From Toxorhynchites rutilus septentrionalis (lineage: Eukaryota; Arthropoda; Insecta; Diptera; Culicidae): DNA of 64,000 nt. The notes below the pieces were generated by a model. The model worked only from the letters and a program-made list of their open reading frames with translations. It had not been told where the DNA came from and ran no database searches. Position numbers and translations under genes: made by a program. The stretch lies in the NCBI RefSeq assembly GCF_029784135.1, contig NC_073746.1, positions 258,020,994-258,084,993 on the forward strand. The letters run 5' to 3'. This document shows positions 61,001 to 64,000 of the stretch, one piece after another (within the stretch, counting starts at the first letter, position 1; each line of letters starts with the position of its first letter).

Positions 61001-64000
61001 TTTTCGCGAATTCTTTCATTCTTTCATTCATTCTTTCACTGGTTCCAGTTTGATTTATTGCTGCAAGCTCAGTGAATCGATTTTTGCAATGTGGGCGATG
61101 ATTGTATATTCTCCGATGCAATTTGAATATGCAACATATGTGGAATATATAAAATAAGTGCTAATCTTCCAATTAAAAGAGTTAACATTGATTTCTCTCA
61201 GGTGCATTTTGAGGGAATTTTGTTTGTGTCCGATGAAAATAATAATAGGTTGACTAAAAAGGATGCTGTGTCTGCAATTTTAACAGGCAGTGATCACGAT
61301 TCGGATGAAGATGAGAATTATCTTACCAGTCTCTCGTCATCTTTGCCATGATATTCCTGCCCATCACTGATGGACCATTCATATGCAAATTTTAAATTTG
61401 ACATGCAGGTCGCTAATCAAGGCAATAGTATCACTGAAGATCCAATCGAATTGACCGATAGTGAAGGTGAACCAATTGGTCTTGTCCACAAAACTAAAAG
61501 GGTCAAGATTCTTTCTCCCCTTTATTTGTGATTTAATCTGTATACCATTTCCCATAGACAACATAACTGTCGCTTTCAAACAGTCGACATAAATGCAGCG
61601 CTCACTCTGCTCTCCCTCACAACACCCACTTCCCTTTTGTGACATTGATGAGTGAACATTGTTTGTGTGAGTGTCGAGCCGGAATGAATTGTCTTTCTCA
61701 AGATTCATTGTACCCCTAATAAGTGCTCGAAAGATGTAATCTTACGTTGATCGAATAAATTACAAAAATAATGTATTTGGCCGCGGTATTCGATAAACTC
61801 TTTCTGAAAAGAACTGGATTTGATTTGCTGAAAACACTATCTTGTTTTCTCTCGTGTTGTGCGTTATGTGTGGCTATGGTAGTTTTTTTCGAAGCTGCTA
61901 CTGATTTCTATGACTTCGGCGTTATCGGCTTGCATGCAGCGATTTTTGAAGATTTGTTTGACTTTTGCTTTCGGGCAGCCACACCAGCAGTATCAGCAGC
62001 TTTCTTCTTGCTGGTCGCCTTCTTCACAGTAGCAAGTTTGTTTTTTTTGCATCAGTAACTGTTCCAAAATGATCTAACCGCTGTACAATTATAATTGAGT
62101 GGATTTCCGAGCTGGCACCTTATATACCTTATATACAGATTTTTGTGATTCCAATAGCTTGCTTTCAAAGCAATTTTTTAGCTATTGAAACAAGTTTTTG
62201 GATCAATAAGTAACACACATATAACACGTAGACATTTTATGCTTCGAATGAAGCGCTTATCATTACATTTATTTCAACCGGCGAAGAGGTTTCATTGCTC
62301 AAAATCTTGTTTCCCCAATGTAACACTCTTGTGTTCGAAGCTTTGAACTTACACCCCAGTATAGAAATGAAAGATGTAGTCCGACGTCAAAATTATTTTC
62401 ACATAAAATGTCTTGCAAAAAAATGTCATGTTGAAATTTTCTACATATTTCAATACTTCCCCTTGGTTCACTGTGACTGGTTCGCGCTGACATAAGGGTG
62501 ATCACAACAAAAGTGAGCTGGCTCCTCTCTCTCAGCTTGGAATATGTTTGTTTGAAATATGTGTATTATTATTACGGGGGCCCCTCTCCTTTCCAGCGGA
62601 GGGAGAAGTGTCATACCATCATATAAACATTTCTCGTATTCAAAAACCCTCATATCCCAATTTTTTTCTCGATTTGTTTGATTAGTGTTCAAGTTATGCA
62701 GAAATTTGTGTTTCATTTGTATGATAGCCTCCACTTAGAGAACCGTATACGTTTGTGTGAAGAAAAATATCTCAACAGAGAAAGCAACCCAGATTCAAGC
62801 GCGCAGCACGGCGCGTAGGCACGGCACGAATTTCAGCGTAAAACTCAGCTTAAAACTGGACTTGCGCCCACGGCGCTGACAACCAAACATTTCATCTGTG
62901 TTTCGGAGCGTGCTCATTCGCCAGAGTGCATGTGTGCGCAAGGAGTGGGAGCTCAACTGGGTACAAAAAACTTGTTGCACATTAGCACCGAGTTGCATTC
63001 TGAAGACTGCCAAATTTGTTTCGATTGGCTTGATTAGTTCTCGAGTTATGCAGAATTTGTATTTCATTTGTATGGCAACATCCCCTAAGAGAGGGGAGGA
63101 GTGTCTAACCACCATAGAAACATTTATTTATTGTTGGCATCATTCGAGCACATAAGAAGTGATTGGCGGTACCAGGGTCTTGATGTCACTCCTCTGAGGG
63201 GACACCCGAGACGGACCGTCATCTCGCTCCCCGTACACTACGCCACTGATTAGGCCCGAAACGAAACAAGATAAGCGTTGGTATCACAACCGATGATGAT
63301 TTCTGTTGACTTCTCTGCTGTATTAGGTTGTTTCAAAAGTTCTTACGATCCTCCGCTAAGCTTTCGCCATTCTACGATCGCTTCGTATGTACACTTCATG
63401 TGATCTATCGTGTACACCTCTTACTCAGGCTGCAAGACTGTGTTCCGCCTTGCTTCCGCCACTCGGTGAACACATAGCATGCACTCATCCATGCTTTCGC
63501 TTGTACAAAACCCCCAACACACAGATGAATATTTTTTTTGCAAAGTACTGATATTTTACGAACGCCCATCCTCTCGAGTGAGAACCACATGAACATCGCC
63601 AGGAAAATACGCAGATGCAGCTATGATGACGGATCTCCCTCAAATTTGGTACCTCAACTCTGATGCGACTTCAAACATTTTCCTTCCTTTTTTTGCGTTA
63701 TTGAAATTATAACAGAATGAAGGGAATATAATGTAATTTTCATTTATATATTTTATTTTCAGTCCTAACAACGTCCAACTACAAAAGAAATTTTACCACG
63801 AGGCATTTGCACACTATCAGCGAGCATTAGGAATATTAGGCTCGAAAAAGGAAAACCCCGACCTTTGGTCATTGGTAACCTGGGAACTTTCAACCGCAAC
63901 GTTCAATCTGGCCAAGCAATTGCAGGATTACAGTGCAATTAGCCACAAAGATGGATCGCAAAACCCGGAGGAGGTCGAGCAGGAAGTGGTCGAGATGCTC
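55081..64000 (+). CDS. EDRF1: EDRF1-like protein (erythroid differentiation-related factor 1), 3' end beyond the window
   Basis: Large conserved nuclear/cytosolic protein with TPR-like repeats, of poorly known function in insects. Exons: 55081-56048 (MDDTDIEV...), 56123-57973 and 63763 to beyond 64000; splice junctions CAAAG|GTAAAC, TTACAG|ATATGAAC, GATTG|GTAAGT and TTTTCAG|TCCTAAC keep the frame. The first exon holds the EDRF1 N-terminal domain (PPSNWLSNSANSYGLGQFLS, FRMANMFPDCVGGVDVVSDA). Exon 2 has KTLLDNCIKLLPKERYPQIV, acidic and Lys/Glu-rich linkers, a basic KTAKKKSKRKVEKK stretch and TPR-like helices (FYAQERYGTSLRCIYYAIRC). Exon 3 has a TPR-like HEAFAHYQRALGIL. A GAG|GTAAGT and AACAG before 55081 hint at a short 5'-UTR intron. 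Intron 2 is 5.8 kb, full of repeats. Confidence 0.9.
57974..59113. other. EDRF1 intron 2, first part: nothing clearly coding
   Basis: A minus-strand stretch near 58615-58313 has vague retroelement flavour (GIDLVSRINIHLGG) but I could not assign it. A hairpin tail motif with a GAAGAAGAAG run lies at 58961-59020. Confidence 0.4.
59504..60404. mobile_element. 0.9-kb TA-flanked TIR element
   Basis: Ends GGGTAAATGATCTTGGTTTG and, as complement, AAGTAAATGATTTTGGTTTG, with TA at 59502-59503 and 60405-60406. Internal copies of ATCATGGTTTG (59713 region, 60363 region) repeat the terminus. The uninterrupted site is seen at 34278 and 51870 (AATTGTAGAACA). No ORF of note. Confidence 0.7.
60498..62535. 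mobile_element. 2.0-kb TIR element with 8-bp duplication, containing an H1 remnant
   Basis: Perfect 20-bp terminal inverted repeats CTGAGAGAGAGGAGCCAGCT (60498-60517 and complement 62516-62535), flanked by the direct repeat CTTGGAAT (60490-60497 and 62536-62543). The flanking repeat is continuous in the copy at 51955, confirming insertion. Inside, a second inverted pair TTTTGACGTAGGAC (60692-60706) and GTCCGACGTCAAAA (62379-62392) encloses about 1.7 kb with a histone H1 tail remnant. No transposase recognised. An 8-bp duplication fits hAT or P-type elements, but the class is open. Confidence 0.78.
61800..62145 (-). pseudogene. Histone H1 pseudogene lacking the globular domain
   Basis: On the minus strand a TATA-like box (TATATAAGG near 62135-62120) is followed by ACTGATGCAAAAAAAAC. 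In a shifted frame, LATVKKATSKKKAADTAGVA then ARKQKSNKSSKIAACKPITPKS-stop-KSVAASKKTTIAT is the Lys/Ala-rich H1 C-terminal tail. A CTTTTCAG core with four stem pairs (TTCTTTTCAGAA, about 61814-61803) is a decayed histone stem-loop. The globular domain (about 75 residues) is absent. The H1 assignment depends on composition and the 3' motif. Confidence 0.6.
62590..63130. repeat. Tandem CATAGAAACATTTATT units, interrupted
   Basis: Two units related to 53655-54040, separated by about 230 bp (62730-62960) of GC-richer sequence with GGCACGG/CACGGCGCTG motifs. The units share TTGATTAGTTCTCGAGTTATGC and AACCACCATAGAAACATT. Confidence 0.5.
63131..63762. other. End of EDRF1 intron 2
   Basis: No gene seen. 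The intron closes with a pyrimidine-rich ATTTTATTTTCAG at 63762. Confidence 0.55.

Larger units (their letters stand above)
59114..62725 (+). repeat. CTAGCTGACCC-family element, opened by two insertions
   Basis: Head CTAGCTGACCCGGTAAACTT at 59114, body parallel to 51350-52060, interrupted at 59503 by a 0.9-kb TA-target element and at 60497 by a 2.0-kb TIR element, resuming at 62536. Class not determined. Confidence 0.55.

Noticed and set aside
61771..62058. A 95-aa hydrophobic protein on the plus strand
   Set aside because: It is the antisense of a Lys/Ala-rich H1 tail, which reads as Phe/Leu/Ala; no homologue is recognised for the plus-strand frame.
63325..63350. A mariner-type terminus (TTAGGTTGTTTCAAAAGTTC)
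   Set aside because: No opposite end or transposase within reach; similarity is short.
1..64000. CRISPR arrays, operons or phage genes
   Set aside because: Repeats are eukaryotic transposon types; genes have spliceosomal introns; no regularly spaced identical repeats occur.

Overview
The window looks like a stretch of culicine mosquito (probably Aedes-type) chromosome. Compact insect host genes with short introns sit in a sea of transposable elements typical of large mosquito genomes: BEL/Pao, mariner, Ty1/copia, Ty3/gypsy, I-clade and CR1-like LINEs, a tRNA-derived SINE and many TIR elements. No bacterial, viral or CRISPR features were seen. The genus is an inference from the element mix.

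Host genes are few. A peroxiredoxin-5 gene (4712-5972, +) has an in-frame upstream start that would give a mitochondrial form. Two tandem CHHC zinc-finger genes of the GTSF1/Asterix family (36490-37079 and 46994-47710, +) belong to the family of Piwi cofactors for transposon silencing. A tiny PET117-like cytochrome c oxidase assembly gene (47819-48121, -) is convergent with the second GTSF1 gene. An EDRF1-like gene (55081 to beyond 64000, +) has a 5.8-kb second intron packed with repeats.

The rest is layered repeat DNA. At 7406-29399 a copia provirus (5-bp duplication CAAAT) was entered by two elements. An intact gypsy element (11335-16385, duplication ATCTG) lies in its gag. An I-clade LINE (from 16624, duplication AACAAACT) lies in its 5' LTR. 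That LINE in turn contains a CR1-like LINE with two full-length ORFs (18924-24163, duplication AACAT), and at its poly(A) tail a 3.3-kb element carrying degraded histone H2A copies (26029-29299). Removing the gypsy element and one duplication rejoins the copia gag frame exactly. A second, nearly intact I-clade LINE (37241-43086, -) sits between the two GTSF1-like genes.

The most unusual points are: (1) two elements with inverted TTTTGACGTAGGAC-type ends, both carrying remnants of replication-dependent histone genes (H2A twice, possibly H3, and H1) with recognisable histone 3' stem-loops; (2) the CR1-like LINE, whose ORF1 and ORF2 are in one frame separated only by UAG in a CARYYA readthrough context, with no usable AUG for ORF2; (3) the tandem GTSF1-like pair, invaded by the class of element such proteins help silence; (4) several perfect palindromes and TIR micro-elements whose empty sites are visible elsewhere in the window.
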